Below are positions 1 to 13,456 of a stretch of 64,000 nucleotides of DNA, in pieces. Both the position numbers and the translations under genes were made by a program. The notes beneath the pieces are model-generated. The model searched no databases, was not told the origin of the DNA, and saw nothing but the letters and a program-made list of their open reading frames with translations. The stretch's first letter is position 1. Every line of letters begins with the position of its first letter. This stretch comes from Mnemiopsis leidyi (Eukaryota; Ctenophora; Tentaculata; Lobata; Bolinopsidae), in contig JH154463.1 in the NCBI GenBank assembly GCA_000226015.1, positions 190,460-254,459 on the forward strand, given 5' to 3'.

Positions 1-1047
1 TGAGACTTCACTGAAATCAACATTTTTCCACCATTTATAGTCAAGTATGACACTTCCGAGTACCTCAGTCCACTCTTTCCCACCCAAAACGGCAATTATA
101 AGAATTTTAAGTGTTATTGTTACTTATTTGAGACATTGTACGCGAATTTGCTGTTATAAAATGAGTAAAATAGTATATTATACAACATTTACACTCATTT
201 ACACTCATAAAAAACTAATAAAACCGTTTCAAATCTTTCTTGATCTTGTTTCCATACTTCTTCCGATGAGTTTCAACCACCTGTATGGGTTCATGGAAGC
301 TATCCTTATCCCTTGTGATCTTTGTGCTCAGCAGTGTTCAAAGCTCGCTCACAGGAATCTTTTAATCTTTTATAGGAGATAGGTTTTTCAGTGCAGTTCT
401 TATCATCTGATATTCTGGCTGCTGGTTCCAGTCAGGCTTGGAGAAAAGTCTAGTGGAGTCTTGAACAGAAGGTCGAAGAGAAGAGTTGAACGTTCTCCAA
501 CAAAATCAACCAGCTCTGATTTCTGGCTGATTGAAGGAAGGGTAGGCTTCTGGATCTTAATCCATCCTGAGCTGAGTTCAGCAATCTTCTGGGCTCCGTT
601 GTCTTTGTCTACTTGAAATCCTGGTTTACTGCTTCCTCTCTTGCCTCAGCAGCGTCTAATCAATGCAAGCCTGCCCTACCTGCCATGAGTCAGAAATCAG
701 AGCTGGTTGATTTTGTTGAAGAACGTTCCAATCTTCTCTTCGACCTACTGTTCAAGAATCCACTAGACTTCCTCTCCAAGCCTGACTGAAACCAGCAGCC
801 AGAATATCAGATGATGAGAACTTCACTGAAAAACCTATCTCCTATCAACGATTTCATTGAGCAGGCTTTGGGACTTGTAACACTGCTGAGCACAAACAAA
901 GATCACAAAGAATGAAGATAGCTTCCAGTAACACATAAAATTCTTATAATTGCCGTTTTGGGTAGGAAAGAGTGGACTGAGGTACTCGGAAGTGTCATAC
1001 TTGACTATAAATGGTGGAAAAATGTTGATTTCAGTGAAAGTCTCATC
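1..1047. mobile_element. Long palindromic foldback element, non-autonomous
   Basis: The first 116 bases reappear as reverse complement at about 932-1047, ending in ...GTCTCA against TGAGAC... at the window start. The match continues inward to about 570 on the left and 655 on the right, so nearly the whole element is an imperfect hairpin with a loop of about 85 bases. The left arm carries roughly 180 extra bases (about 118-294) that the right arm lacks. No transposase-like reading frame is present, so it would need help in trans. The left end may lie outside the window, so no target-site duplication can be shown. The superfamily is not recognised. It could also be two inverted solo copies of a shorter repeat. 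Confidence 0.75.
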
Positions 1048-1146
1048 ACTCTATGACCTTTAGGTGAGGCACGAGCTGCGCGGGGAAGTCGCCCCGTCCC
1101 ATGTTCCCGTTTCCCAAACTTCCCGACATCCTAGACATTTGGGAGT

Positions 1147-1250
1147 AGGACTAAAGTTAACCTTTTCCTACCGTTTATATTTGACTACGGCACCTCCAGA
1201 GCCTCAAATCAACTCCTTCATGTCGAAAACACAGATTTAGTGGATTTTAC
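1147..1250. repeat. Diverged copy of the foldback element's terminal arm
   Basis: By eye, this stretch aligns in the same orientation with the left terminus of the element at 1-1047. Shared blocks include a TTTTCC-ACC-TTTATA run, CAC-TCC-GAG, CTCA and ACTC-TT, followed by AAAAC and ATTTTA. Identity is perhaps two thirds, well below that between the two arms of the neighbouring element, so this is an older insertion or a relative of the same family. The sequence up to 1440 is GC-richer than its surroundings and ends near an A-run at 1444-1457. I could not define its other end. Confidence 0.5.
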
Positions 1251-1647
1251 CTGTAAAAATTTATGCCGAAAATGGGCGTGGCCGGAGCCAGTGTTTCCCA
1301 TTGGAGTTGGGGCCTAAAATTTTTTATGGTTATTATTGGGCCTAGGGAGCAACAGATTAGCTTTATACTGTAATAATTTGGACATATATTGGTATTCTAA
1401 ACCTACCTAGTGTAAAATGCCAAGAAAATAAAAGTGTATTTTAAAAAAAAAAAAAAATTGTATTTTACTGTTAGTTCCTTCAAAATTCCCACATTTAAGA
1501 TCAACTCTTGATAAACCCTTTTTGTATTTACATGTAATTTTTGTGTTTTGCATAAATAGCCTAATCAATGGAAATCTTCATAGTGTATTTCTTGAACTAA
1601 ATAGACCAATATCATCAATAGGTTAGCCTCCATAGGTTGATTGAACC

Positions 1648-2108
1648 ATGTCCCCACCACCAACCAGACGAATACTAATCCAGAAAGGACCAAACGGTTT
1701 AGGATTTTCTGTCAAGGGTGGAGGAGATGTACAACTACCCCTTGTGGTTTCACGGGTTGAATCCGGGGGTGGAGCTGTTGGACTTCTTAAAGTTGGTATG
1801 GAAATTTCAGCAGTCAATGGTATCAGTTTAGAGGGTCTTCCTCATTATGCTGCCGTTGAGATTCTCAGAAGAACACGATCTCCTGTCATTCTTTTTGTGC
1901 GGAATTCAACTAAGGAAACAGGTACAATAAATCTGGTATGTTTGCCATTTTTGCTGGTTTTCATTATTAATTCTCACTTAGACACTATAATTTCTAAATT
2001 GTAACAAACTTTGAATAAGCCATGATGTTTCAGTGGCACTAGCTGACAACTACTTGCTAGAATCAGACTCCCGATACAACACCCTCCAGTCACGCCAATC
2101 AACTTCAG
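1648..2108 (+). CDS. PDZ-domain protein, 5' exons
   Basis: Exon 1 (1648-1921) opens at an ATG preceded by an in-frame stop and encodes one PDZ domain over nearly its full length. The carboxylate-binding loop is GLGFSV (residues 18-23), followed by the usual GGAV..L..GMEISAVNGISLEGLPHYAAVEIL pattern broken only by loops. The donor is ACAG|GTACAA. Exon 2 (2034-2108) follows a CAG acceptor in the same phase and gives a Ser/Arg-rich linker (SDSRYNTLQSRQSTS). PDZ domains bind C-terminal peptides of membrane proteins and usually act as cytoplasmic scaffolds. The paralogue cannot be named. The gene clearly continues downstream because exon 2 ends at a donor (TCAG|GTTGGT) without a stop. Candidate later exons are listed separately. 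Confidence 0.82.
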
Positions 2109-5072
2109 GTTGGTCTAATTTTGTCTGTCAGTAATTATATTGTTGGAGGCTGAAGCTAGCGTATGGATTTAAAATTCATTGCAACCATAACATCTTCACA
2201 GTATATTGCATGAGCTCAGTACCATCATAGCATTATCTAAATTTGATCCACATTATAACTTTGCATATTTGCATATAAATTCAAAGGGTTTAGACAATTC
2301 AACTCGTGGAGCAAATTTTCGAGCATTTCCGACCTTGTCTAGTTGAGCATGTCTCCTTCTCCAGTAGCCAGGAAATCATTACTCCATACATAGCAAAGGT
2401 AACAACTTTGGTTCGGCAAATAATCCATCCGTCTCATATTTATTCTTTTTGATTTTATACTCTATTTGAGAATCAATGCATTCATAGTGGATTTAACAAA
2501 ATAACTTAGTATGAGGGGGATAATTATGTGCTCAATAGCTGCCACGCCATGGCGCGCCACCACAAGTGTCACCTGAAGAGTCTTACCCCAGGAACTACAT
2601 GCACTGTACTTGACGGTGTCAGACCAGGGTGCCTACTTCGATTTAGCACACCAAATAATGCGGGCTTGGTACTTCCTGAACTAATATAATGCCACCTTCT
2701 TGCTGTTATTAGAATAAATTAAAACCTTCCTGTAGTCAGCGGGAGCTTGTTCTTTCTTGGCTTATTGCACAAGCTTTGTAGTCGGGTACACAACGTGCAG
2801 AGATATTTTTGAGGATTAGCGACTTCAAATATTCATTATTCTATCAAGCAGACACCTTTTCTTACTTCATGGAGTATTTCATAAAGCCTAAGAAACAAGA
2901 TCTTTCTTACTGAGTTCGGACATTTCCGTACTTAAGTCTCTCCTGTTTGCATAGGGCATTAGAACACAAGCAGGGTTGGATGTACTGTAGTCAGTATAAT
3001 TTTGTACCTATTTCAGAAGAACTAATGTTTTGTCGGATAGGTGATTGGTCAAATGTCAATGAGCTGTCATTATGTATAACTCTGCACAAAAAGCTAACGT
3101 TGTCAATCAGTTAATTAGTTAATTTAGAAAACCAAAACTGAATACGGATCGGGACACGCGACAAGTCACTCATTATATTAGTACCAACCCACATTAGTCA
3201 GTTTCACAAGTTGATAATAGCTTGATGAAATGACGAATAGTTTTCATTTTAACAATAAAAATCAACAGTGTAAGATTTTTGAAATTGTTGAGTCGCCATC
3301 AAATCTAATAAGTAATCTCTAAACAACTAGAACTTAATGAGTACATATAGAATCTGATTGATTTTCTTTTCACTGTATCGATGTCTTGTCAAGCACAGTT
3401 GTATTCAACAGCTATCCAATTAACGTGCGACTTAAAATCCAATAGTATAGACACTCAGGGATACTTTGGACCGATTTCCAGAACTATAAGATCAAAGCCA
3501 CTCTTGATGATGTGCCATGGAGCAGATACTCCTTTTTGGAGATCGTGTCATCAAACACCGGCCAGAGAGGTTGTAACGACGGGTGTATCGACAAACCTGG
3601 ACACTGTGAGAAGTCAACTCTTGTAACCATTTTTACGGCATCATGGACTTCCCATGAGGCCGAGTTGATATCCAGTTTTACCAGGGGGTAAGCTAAGGAG
3701 GAAATCTTCTTGGGGAATCTTTTATCAGTTTTGTAGAGGAGAATACAGGTGTTAATATGATAAGACAGAGACTTAGAGAGAGCCACATTATCATCATAGA
3801 TCTGAACTGGCAAACCGTTTCATGGTAATTTAGTGATAAAAGTGCTGCTTACAATGAGCACAAGATTTGGGAAATTGCAGTTCTTGATTAAACGCTATTG
3901 AGGTCAGAAAGGGGCACGAATTCTGTTTTGGTTGGAGAGACAAACGAAACAGCTGGGGTTCTAACATGGGGAGAAGGAACAGATCAACAACTGAACCGTT
4001 TCTACTTTCCTGGACAGATTTATATTTTATACCAACCCAGCTACCTCTGTACTTGAAATGTCTTTCAAGTTAGCTTAGCTAGTCAAAGCTGAAGAGCTGG
4101 AGGATGGTCCAGAAATCAGCCATTATCATGATGATTATAGGGAACCGATTTGATTCAAACCTGTTAGCAAAATTTGCTGAAATTAGTAAAGTCGACAGTA
4201 GCGGTTTCAATTCATATGGGATGGGTTTTTGTTCCCAAAATCGCACTTGGCAGTTAGCTGTTTCTTTTCTTTGCAAGAAAGTAACCGATTTTTTCAAGAC
4301 CAGCCGACAACTCTGGAGCTGGCCAGACCTTTCTACTTCAATTCACTCCATTTAGAATTGTTTCTGAAAAAACCCCTGCCGCCCGCGGCACCCTTATCCA
4401 ACACTTCAAAGCTAAAACATGTGAGAAAAAGGAGGTTGACATGACAGACTCAGTTCTTCAGTTTGTTCAGTGGATCAGGTTTTAGCGACTGTGCTCAAAC
4501 AGCAGTGTACATGTTTGTTTGTAGCGTCCACCAGCGATCCTACCTAGGTCCTCTATGTAAACAATACTTGCGGATATATAAGTAATTAAATATATATAGG
4601 TAAGTAGCCTGATATCGCTAATCGCTAATTTCAATTATATTATCGTGACATAAGCAACATAAGCCGGCCAGGCTAAGCAGCTCTCCTATCGAATAGGAAG
4701 GCAGACAGCTAGCTGCACTGCAGAGCGTTAGAGAGTAGCTGAGAGGGAGCACATAATGACATCATACTCTCTGCACCACCTGCAGGTACATCCTGGTCCC
4801 TTGTAGCTGCACTACATAGATAACGTGTACAAGTTAGTCTATTGTACATGTGTCTCAACTATGTGTGTGGAGCTGTGCTGCACAGCTAGAGTTTGCACAA
4901 TGGAGAAGCTACTTTTGATGTTGTAAACAATTCAGACTCGTTAGTCGCAGAATTCAAATCTCAGTGAGTTAAGTTTAGAATTGAAGTAATTTAAATCCGG
5001 TCTGTACGGTCTTACTGGCGCTGTGATGCAGTATAACGTTCTCTTGGAAGTAGCTATTCATGTATTAAAGTG

Positions 5073-5258
5073 GTCACGGTCTGTGTGATCTGTACACAGA
5101 GTACAGACCGTACAACATGTAGTCACAGTCTGTGTGATCTGTACACAGAGTACAGACCGTACAACATGTAGTCACAGTCTGTGTGATCTGTACACAGAGT
5201 ACAGACCGTACAACATGTAGTCACGGTCTGTGTGATCTGTACACAGAGTACAGACGGT
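5073..5258. repeat. 49-bp minisatellite with dyad symmetry, 3.8 copies
   Basis: Copies start at 5073, 5122, 5171 and 5220; the last is cut short. Each unit contains ACGGTCTGT near its start and ACAGACCGT near its end, centred on TGTACA, so each can form a hairpin with a 9-bp stem. Copies differ by only one or two bases, implying recent amplification. A further half-site (GGTCTGTACGG) lies just upstream near 5000. Confidence 0.95.
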
Positions 5259-6570
5259 GGAGTGCATGTTGTTTGTGTTTACTCAAAGAAGTTAGGTGGT
5301 GGGGCTGTAATATGTTTTGTTTGTGTTAATGTGGAGCAGTGAAGGGTGAACTGCTCCTACTGCAATATGCAAATAAACAATGTGGTAAAGCTAACTCAAG
5401 TGTTGCAGCACCTCACACCTGATCTACCAAAATTTGTGCGGATAATCGTACATGATTGGTTTGTACGATACCATCAAGGTTAACGGAATCAAAGTTATTC
5501 TCCAAATCAATTCCCTACTATCAATTTTCACTCACGCTTACAATATTTTGGTTTTTGAGATGACTACTCAGGAGTCAGGACTAAGTACAGGCTCAGGCCG
5601 GATGAGAATGTACAGCAAATAGGCACATCTCTCCCACTCTCCCTCCCTGTTCCTCGTATAACTTGACAGTTCTAACCATGGCTAATCACTCTGAGTGCTG
5701 TCAAAACGAGCACTAAAATTTCCTAATGAGCGACAAGAAAAGTGCTGCACAATCGTTGACGTCATGCAGCGCTGGTTAAACTCCGCCAGATTACTGCTTC
5801 CACCGTGATTACATTTGACAGGGAGATTACTTTCTTGTCATTTCTCCGCAGAACAAACCCATCGAGGCTGGGTTATTACTCCGGATGTAGACTTGCTATG
5901 TAAGTTAACGTCATAATGAATTACTCGGTTAGGCTCCGTTATCAGAGACGTGTCCATGATTATTTGTATAATTTGAATTAGATAACACCAAGTTTAAAAA
6001 CTTAGCTCAGATTGTAGATATATCAAATAGTAAATGTATATGGTGGCTTCTTGAAAGATTGGATGTATATAAAGCTTGCTGCTTAAATTTTTATACATTC
6101 ACTACCTCAGCATGCTGTTCAAAATTTGGTCGCTAATTTTCGCCTCACTCCACGAAAATTTCTGAATCAGGCCACACAAACCGTCCTGCATTTCTCCTAG
6201 CCTAAACGACGCTTCTCAGGACAGTAAACTGGTTCTTACCCAGCACTGAACAGTTTAACAGTTTACAGTGAGAAGTGAACAGTTGTCAGCCAGGTTAACT
6301 TCTACCAGAAAGTTTCTTCTGTTCTGTGTAAAGTGTCACTTTTAATTTGCACAATTAAGACTGTCCTAACTGGTTAACATTTCCTGACGTTTCATAGCGT
6401 GCACCTTGCAAATGTCTGTGTGTTCAACTTTGCAGGTTCAAAAAGAAAGTAGGTTCAATTGATAGTCAAACTTAGAATCACGTGAACTATTAAATGGTTG
6501 GAGTAAGTGCATAACAATTTGAATTGATAACTTACACAGCTATCTAAACTTGAAATCCTCCTAATCACTT

Positions 6571-6624
6571 ATTATGCTAATTACATATTATGCTAATTAC
6601 ATATTATGCTAATTACATATTATA
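6571..6624. repeat. 16-bp tandem repeat, 3.4 copies
   Basis: The unit ATTATGCTAATTACAT is repeated without change at 6571, 6587 and 6603 and then fades. Each unit contains ATGCTAAT, close to an octamer/POU-type homeodomain site, but with no gene nearby this is probably incidental. Confidence 0.9.
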
Positions 6625-6734
6625 ACTTACACATCTATCTAAATTATCCTCATTACTCTTGGTAATTTACATAACCAGAACCACTGGTCAGTCAATCATT
6701 CTCCTAGTGTAAATCTGTCCATTCTCATTGCTCT

Positions 6735-6821
6735 TACGATTATCATTAGTCATGGTACGATTATTATTGGTCATGATACGATTATAATTAGTCATGGTAC
6801 GATTATCATTAGTCATGGTAC
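6735..6821. repeat. 21-bp tandem repeat, 4 copies
   Basis: The unit TACGATTATCATTAGTCATGG recurs at 6735, 6756, 6777 and 6798 with one to three substitutions per copy. It is a simple minisatellite with no coding content. Confidence 0.92.
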
Positions 6822-8430
6822 ATTGTTACACTGTTACAGTCCACATATACTCGTGTTGACTAAATGCCATGCTTGTGACCTAAAATAGCTGCTCACATTT
6901 GGTAGAAACTTGGAAATAGTACTTCACTTATAAGAACTATGAACTAAATTTGTAAGTGTTACTAATAATAACATATTTATTGATACATCTCACGAAGAAC
7001 AGTTGATCAGACGTCCACTAGGGTCAATCTGGTGATACTTACTGTTGTAGCGTACTTCCTTACTTAACAATACCTGGCTCCTTTCGTCGGTATGCGCGGG
7101 CTCCTTGTATTGTTCATTCCCGGTATAAAAGATAAAATATTTGAGAAGTTATTGTCAGAGATGACTTAAATTGTGTACCACTTCCCGTAATTTCCGGAGC
7201 TTTCAGCGATGTGTCCCAAAATGGCACTACAATTATTTCTCTGTCAACTTTATATTTGTGCACTATAATAGACTGTCAATAACAGGTGTCAATAGCAGGC
7301 GCATTTGAGCATCATCGATTTTATTAATGGACCTAAGTGATAAATTTACAAAGTACTCCTTGCTTAAGAATTGAAGTCCCAAGCCATAACTTAAAGGTAC
7401 AATATCACTGATAAAGTTACGTAATGGAAGCGATTGTTGAGTGGTCATGAAGGTATTAGGTCATAATGTGAGCCATTTTGAGTGAGTCGGTAATTCCCTA
7501 CCAAATTATGTGTATTATTTGAAACTTCTATTTTATCTATATTTAGGGTAGATTTGGGATCTAGATTTAGGGTCGATTTGGGGTCTAGATTTGGGGTAAA
7601 ATTCTGCCATCCCAGTTCCTCGTTTGAAATCTGTGAAATACTAAAAAACCATCACTTAAGACGAGCCTGGCTGTAAAAATCCTTATCAGTGAATTTTCAG
7701 ATTTTTCCCTGATATTTGACCCGGTTCTTATCTAAAGTGAAATGATTTGACAAGCTATTACTTTGAACTGCCTTGTATCTAGGTTTTGGTTATACAGTAA
7801 GACAGTTTACTTGAAAGAAGTGTGTTTTGGGGCCAGTATAGGGCCAGCTTAGAGCCAGTCTAAAGCTAGTATTGTAGGGCCAGTACTAGTTCAGTCCCAG
7901 TTCGGTTTTCCCTTACTCTCCTATTATAATTATTCTATATAACGAGGTCCATGACCCTGATCTCATAGAAAGTAGACACTATAAGCAGTTTGTTTAAAGA
8001 CTCCTAGAGAATGATCCATGATGCTGTTTTAGAAATAAAGCAAGAAAAAAATTGGGCTGGACTAAGTTTACTATTAGTATAGTGAACTGTTCTCCTTATC
8101 TTTATCTCATTTAAGATTCCTCATCAAATTTAGTGTAAACAGCTCGATCTACACAAATAATCAGACATATATAGTAATCTCACAGCATAGCCTTTTCTTT
8201 AAACAATATCATTTAATTCTATACACGATAACTAATGAATATTACAGCAGGAAATTTGAATGTATTTTCAGTCATTGTCACTTCATTAAGGGGACCTATA
8301 AAGTTATAACACCGCTAGCTAGTGCAGGTTGTACTAGTAAATTCTACTGAATATATTTCTGTTGTGACCGGTGTTGTCAAGGTCACGTGACTTAGAAACT
8401 TCCTGTTCAATTACCAGCTGAACAGTGCCA

Positions 8431-8530
8431 GTGTGGTGTAGTAGAAGTGTCGGCTACCGGTCTGAGAGAGAGATGCCGGGTTTCGTACTGGCTTGGTTCT
8501 TCTTTAACCCAGTAGTAGCCGAGACTTAGT
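8431..8530 (+). repeat. tRNA-derived SINE head, candidate
   Basis: The segment starts with GTGTGGTGTAGTAGAAGTG, resembling a pol III A box with its flank. About 40 bases later comes GCCGGGTTTCGTACTGGC, a degenerate B box (consensus GGTTCGANNCC). The spacing and the intervening CGGTCTGAGAGA fit a tRNA-like head. The body continues with GGTTCTTCTTTAACCC. The acceptor-stem ends do not pair cleanly, so it is not a functional tRNA gene. Confidence 0.45.
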
Positions 8531-11500
8531 GGGGTTGGGCGATGTTTAAATCGTCGCTTTAAAATGTATCGTGAATGTGACGATTTGAATGATTTTAAAA
8601 GCTGTGAGAGTTGGAGAGAACAATGTCGGTGTTCTCTCTACCCAGGGTGGTGCATGTAACGGTTACAATGTAGCTCAGTGTCACTGTGTTGAGTATAGGA
8701 TGTGTGTTGAGTATACAGATCAGGCGAGATAAACAGGTACCTGCTGTTCAGTTCCCACTCTTGTTGACGTGAGTTTCACCTGTTAGATTGGAGAGTGTTG
8801 ACATGTAGACCTGGTACCCAAACCATGTGTTAACGGGGCAGCACGTTAACGGTTAACGGTTAACGGTTAAACGGGGCAGCCCATGGGGCAGGACTGACAC
8901 ATCCTTAAGATGAGTTGTGATTAAATTTTACAACACTGTTTCATTGATGATGATCATTGACTTGTCACGTATAACCAGGTACTCACTACTTATGTCTTTA
9001 TAATGTCAGCAATGTGCTTTACATTTAGATTGCGATTGGGATAACGGTCGTTAACTGTTTGTTCCTCATACTTCAACATTTAACTAATGACAGTAAATAA
9101 GGATACATTCGTTGAATGTCAACTGCACACATTACACTTAAGATTAGTCTTTTGGGCTATCGGCTTGGGGACACAAAATATATATTCTTGTAAGCCAAAA
9201 ACCTAATCTATTTACTTACAATCAAATATCGCTCATACTTTAAAGATCACCTCTAAATTACTGCAGTAAGTTTCTATTCCTATATCAGATCTCTGTATAG
9301 CTGACACAGGTGCAGCCAGGTAGAATATGATCATGTATTACAGCCCACTCTGGCAATGTCTTCTGATCCAGGTCGAACAATTTAACATTGCGCAAGTAAA
9401 GGTAGCTCTGATCCAGGTAGCTAAACAGTACAGGATGGTGACACATTTCCAGGCTCCGGTTGTCATTTTACAGGCTAAACATCATCATGACAATAGTTTA
9501 GCTCTCACCCAACTGAAGGCTCACATCCAGCACTAATGAGGGTGTACTGAGTACTCCCTTCTTACTATGCGTATAGTGACACGGTTTAAAAGACTGCACA
9601 TGCTCAGTAATATGATGCTAATTTGGAGGTTAAATGTTAAAGCATGACATGATAGCTCTACCGTATAAAGATAATAGCTACCCGGTAGAATGTCTGTCTG
9701 GGGTGGAGCTATTGACTGATAACTATATACGGTAAGCAGATTCCTGGTTATCGTTCCCCAGCTCAGATCAGATGGGAGGCTCTGTTAAACGCCCTACCTT
9801 ATTTAAGACTATAGTTTATTTTCGGCTGGAATGTTCTTTCAAACATTAGTCGATATTTTAATTTTAGGACGTGGGCTGAAACTAAGAACTGAAAACTTGA
9901 CACTTCAGTCTGCACTTGGTTTGCGCAGTTGAGTTGTGGTTGTGGTTGTGGTTATGGTGCCACTTGGTCAATAATTCTAATCTTTACTCGACAGAATTTT
10001 GAAAATCAAACTTTGAATTTAAGATCAATTAACAGAAGTACCTGACCCTTCTGCAAATCCCTATCCAGAGACTTGTAAAAGGAAAGATCGGTTATGGAAT
10101 GTATCAGTGCCCTGATGGTGTGCTCGTGCCACCTGTACTGTCACATCAATAGTACCGTTACAAACGTTGTGACACTGTGGACACACGTTTCGTGTCACGC
10201 GTCTCAAATGCTCGCTTTTATGAGAGGCATCTTGTTTCAATGTATATAGATAGAATAATTGATCCAGGTCTTCTTTATTGTTGAGAAATGTCGTGGAACC
10301 ATGTGGTCTCACAGAATTACAAATTACAATCCTTAAAAACTGTAAATTGGTAAATTCACAACTTGTAATGATCTAAAACATTAGTAATCGCTGTCTCACT
10401 ATAAAACATTAGTAATCACTGTCTCACTCTACAAAACAAAGTGACTAGTCACAACACTTGTCTCGGATCGTGTCAGAGTTAACCTCAATCGCCAGATTGA
10501 CGTTATCGTCAACAGTCACGTGACCTCTTTCTCATTCAAAACACCGACTACCAGGTTTTCTCCGAGGATCGTGTCTGTAGAAGAAACTAGAGTTAGATGC
10601 AGACAGACCTACTGTCTCGTTAACACAATCGTCCTGGAAATGTGGTGTTGTGTCCTAACGTTTCTCAATGTAGATTGTCACTTTTTTATGCAAAATGATT
10701 TTCAAGTTCATATCATTTTCAAATCAGCGATAAGTTCCAAGTGACACATTTTCTAACCCACCAACTTTCTCCAAGCAAATTAATTACCCAAGATATCAGG
10801 AACAGCATCCTAACAGTTGCTCTAATCTCATTATACATCCACCAATTAACTAATTATCCCAAAGATTAGTGTGAGAATATCTCCCCTCGTCCTCACTACC
10901 CCACCCTGAACTTATCAGAAAGTCGTTTACTTCTCAAATACTCCACCTCCTGACATGCTAAATGATACCAATTATGTTGACGGGTGTGGGCTGTCATTGT
11001 ACTGCGTTTTTAAGTTATCGTAAATAACGTGCTACTTTTCAATAGTGTGCCCCCCACTTAATTTTCAACATCGATCTTCTGGTCTATCTAAAGGGTATAT
11101 TATACATGTAAAAATCAGATAAAGATTGGAGGTACATCAGCGACTTAAGGATTTACTTCTTTACGAATGTTTCATATACCAAAACCATAACTCCACAACA
11201 TACGCTTAAATTATATGTAAATTAACTTTAATTTCCGGTACGTTAAGTTCCTACTGTGGATCATGTGGTAAAATGAACCGTTGCGAAGGGTGAAGTGTTT
11301 AAGAAGCTTTGTGGTCATATATAGGTCGTGTCATATCATAAGATCAATGATCACATATAACATCTGGTCTCTAGAGATATTATCTAAAGTTATGAGATAC
11401 AATACACTGCACTCAAAATTATATGCAAGTTCTACTAAACTTGCTGCTTATCTCCCAAAAACAGGGCGCAATTAGGAGGTGAATCATTGCCCTAGCCGTT

Positions 11501-11672
11501 AACCTGTCTGTAATCTGTACGTCTTGCTCATTAGATCACAGCAGTTGTGCAGCTTCATGTCAACTTCTTCACATTTCAAGTTGATCAGATGAACGATAGT
11601 GTCATGTTATATCTTGTAGGAGATTTCCCTGGGAGGATTGTGAGTTTCAGAATTGACCCTTTCAGTGTTCCT

Positions 11673-11775
11673 GAATACTAGGGCAGGATAATGAGTACTA
11701 GGGCAGGATAATGAGTACTAGGGCAGGAATAATGAGTACTAGGGCAGGAATAATGAATACTAGAGCAGGAATAAT
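11673..11775. repeat. 20/21-bp tandem repeat, 5 copies
   Basis: The unit is GAGTACTAGGGCAGGAATAAT with one-base indels. It occurs five times and then ends abruptly in unrelated sequence. No coding or regulatory role is apparent. Confidence 0.92.
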
Positions 11776-13337
11776 GTTTTTCGTGTTTTGAATGTAGCAA
11801 TATTAGCTATCAATATTATGATATCGTCAAAAATGTTGTTAACAGAGATATACCCTTAGGAGAATTACTGTGGAATGTGGTCTTTATCTTCATGTGGTTT
11901 TATAGAGACACATTACCAAGCTAACAACTGTATTTTTAGTTCTACTCTTCTTACTGAATTAGTGGTTAATAATTACAGCTACAAACTGCAGGGCACTTGT
12001 TAATTATTACTGTATGAGTTATAAGACATGTCATGTGGAGCTGGGAGAAATTTTGTGAATTATTTAGGGCGTGATGTGAATTACACGTGATGTGAATTCA
12101 ATTTGACTAGTAAAAAACTGCATTATCTAGAACATTGAGAAGTGGAAACACCATAGCGCGGACGTATGGTTTTAAGAGAGTGGAACATTTTTGGGACGAC
12201 TGAAAGTCGATTATCCAAGAGTTCTAGTCGTTAAATCAGGATGTTACATAAACGTTCAAGTAACCTTGGTCACTTAGTCAGTATATTGCATTCTAGCACG
12301 TAATGTCTGATATCGATTTTCAGTTGGGTTTCAGTTGTCGGCTTAGAAGAAAATCTGACTTCATACTTTCATAAAAACCAGCGCATGCTATGTTTAATAT
12401 TACCTGTTAATAAAGTAGGCAATAGGTTATAAAGACACAATATAGTGTAGGTTATGTCACTTTTAGGTTACCTGTTTACTGTTTAGTGTAAATTGGAAGA
12501 ATGTAACTGTAATGCTAAACTATTAAGGTGCTGTTAGCCGCTGTGGTGCATCATGTCATAGTTTCTTTGAGGCACCAGAATATTTAAGATGTGCAAATGC
12601 AATGCAATTTGATATTTGACGCAAGTTATCGAACACCCTTTTATTGGACTTGAATAAACGCTTCATCTAGAGCCAGCTAGAGCTGTAGATTGCAGTCGTA
12701 TCTAAATAGAAGATATTACTGGGACTGTCAACTTCACGACAGTTCTGCGTGACTTCTAACTCTGCTAACTGAAGGTGGCTCCAGTATCAACACCTTCGCT
12801 TCATCATCTTGTCGAATGTCGACACAGCTCTTCATGATATACCTATAAGAAGATGGCACGTGATTTTTTAGGTTTTTTCTCAAATTTATCCTTAAAAGTA
12901 AAACACTCAACACCTGTTTCATGACTTAATGATGTTGTATTTATATTTCGTAGTAATATGTTGTATGTTATTAGCTTATTACGTACAGCTACAACTCCTT
13001 AATATGCGACGTTACGCAGTGTCTCCGTTTATATCAACTTGATTTATTAAAATATATATACTACACATTAAACGTTAAAAAAATTGCCGTACAAATTGAG
13101 GGGATAAAAAATAAGTTATGGCGTTAGTTTTCTGTTAGTTTTCTCGATAAGTGGCATCTGATATAAATCCGTAAATCCGTCACCGTAATTTTCACTCACA
13201 ACAGCGCCGGCCTAGCTACATTTAGAATCGATTTGGAACCCGTAAATTCTGTTTGAATTGGTGCTGTGAAATAGTTTGAATTTTTCTAGAAATTTAAAAT
13301 TTCTCAACTAAGATCCTGGCCACTGCTGACAATATAC

Positions 13338-13440
13338 TCTTAAGTATTTTACATTTTTTTACTAAAATCCTTAAATTTACTAAAATCCAAAAATTTTACT
13401 AAAATCCTACAATTTTACTAAAATTTACTAAAATCCTAAC
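13338..13440. repeat. Degenerate TTTACTAAAATCC repeat
   Basis: The core TTTACTAAAATCC recurs about five times with variable spacers immediately upstream of the candidate microexon at 13457. The expansion may affect branch-point choice, since each unit contains CTAAAA, which resembles a weak branch-point motif. That is inference only. Confidence 0.7.
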
Positions 13441-13456
13441 AATACTCCTGTTTCAG

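Larger units (their letters stand above)
2109..13456. other. Gene-free stretch, probably a PDZ-gene intron
   Basis: About 11.3 kb with no convincing coding sequence in either strand. A 34-base segment at 2371-2404 is flanked by AG and GT, but in the phase set by the preceding exon it reads into a stop. A minus-strand open frame of 109 codons at 3484-3813 lacks an ATG and any recognisable motif. The stretch holds several minisatellites and one SINE-like head, listed separately. If the microexons at 13457 and 14125 belong to the PDZ gene, this is a single long intron. Confidence 0.5.

Noticed and set aside
3484-3813. Minus-strand open frame of 109 codons
   Set aside because: No ATG, no recognised domain, and a plus-strand frame overlaps it. 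Length is within chance expectation for about 40% GC DNA.
5073-6821. Regularly repeated short units resembling a CRISPR array
   Set aside because: The units are head-to-tail without unique spacers, in an animal genome, so they are minisatellites.
9327-9536. Plus-strand frame of 69 codons, Gln/His-rich
   Set aside because: It has an ATG but no motif, splice context or neighbour relation. Partial internal repetition (ATCCAGGT words) explains its openness.
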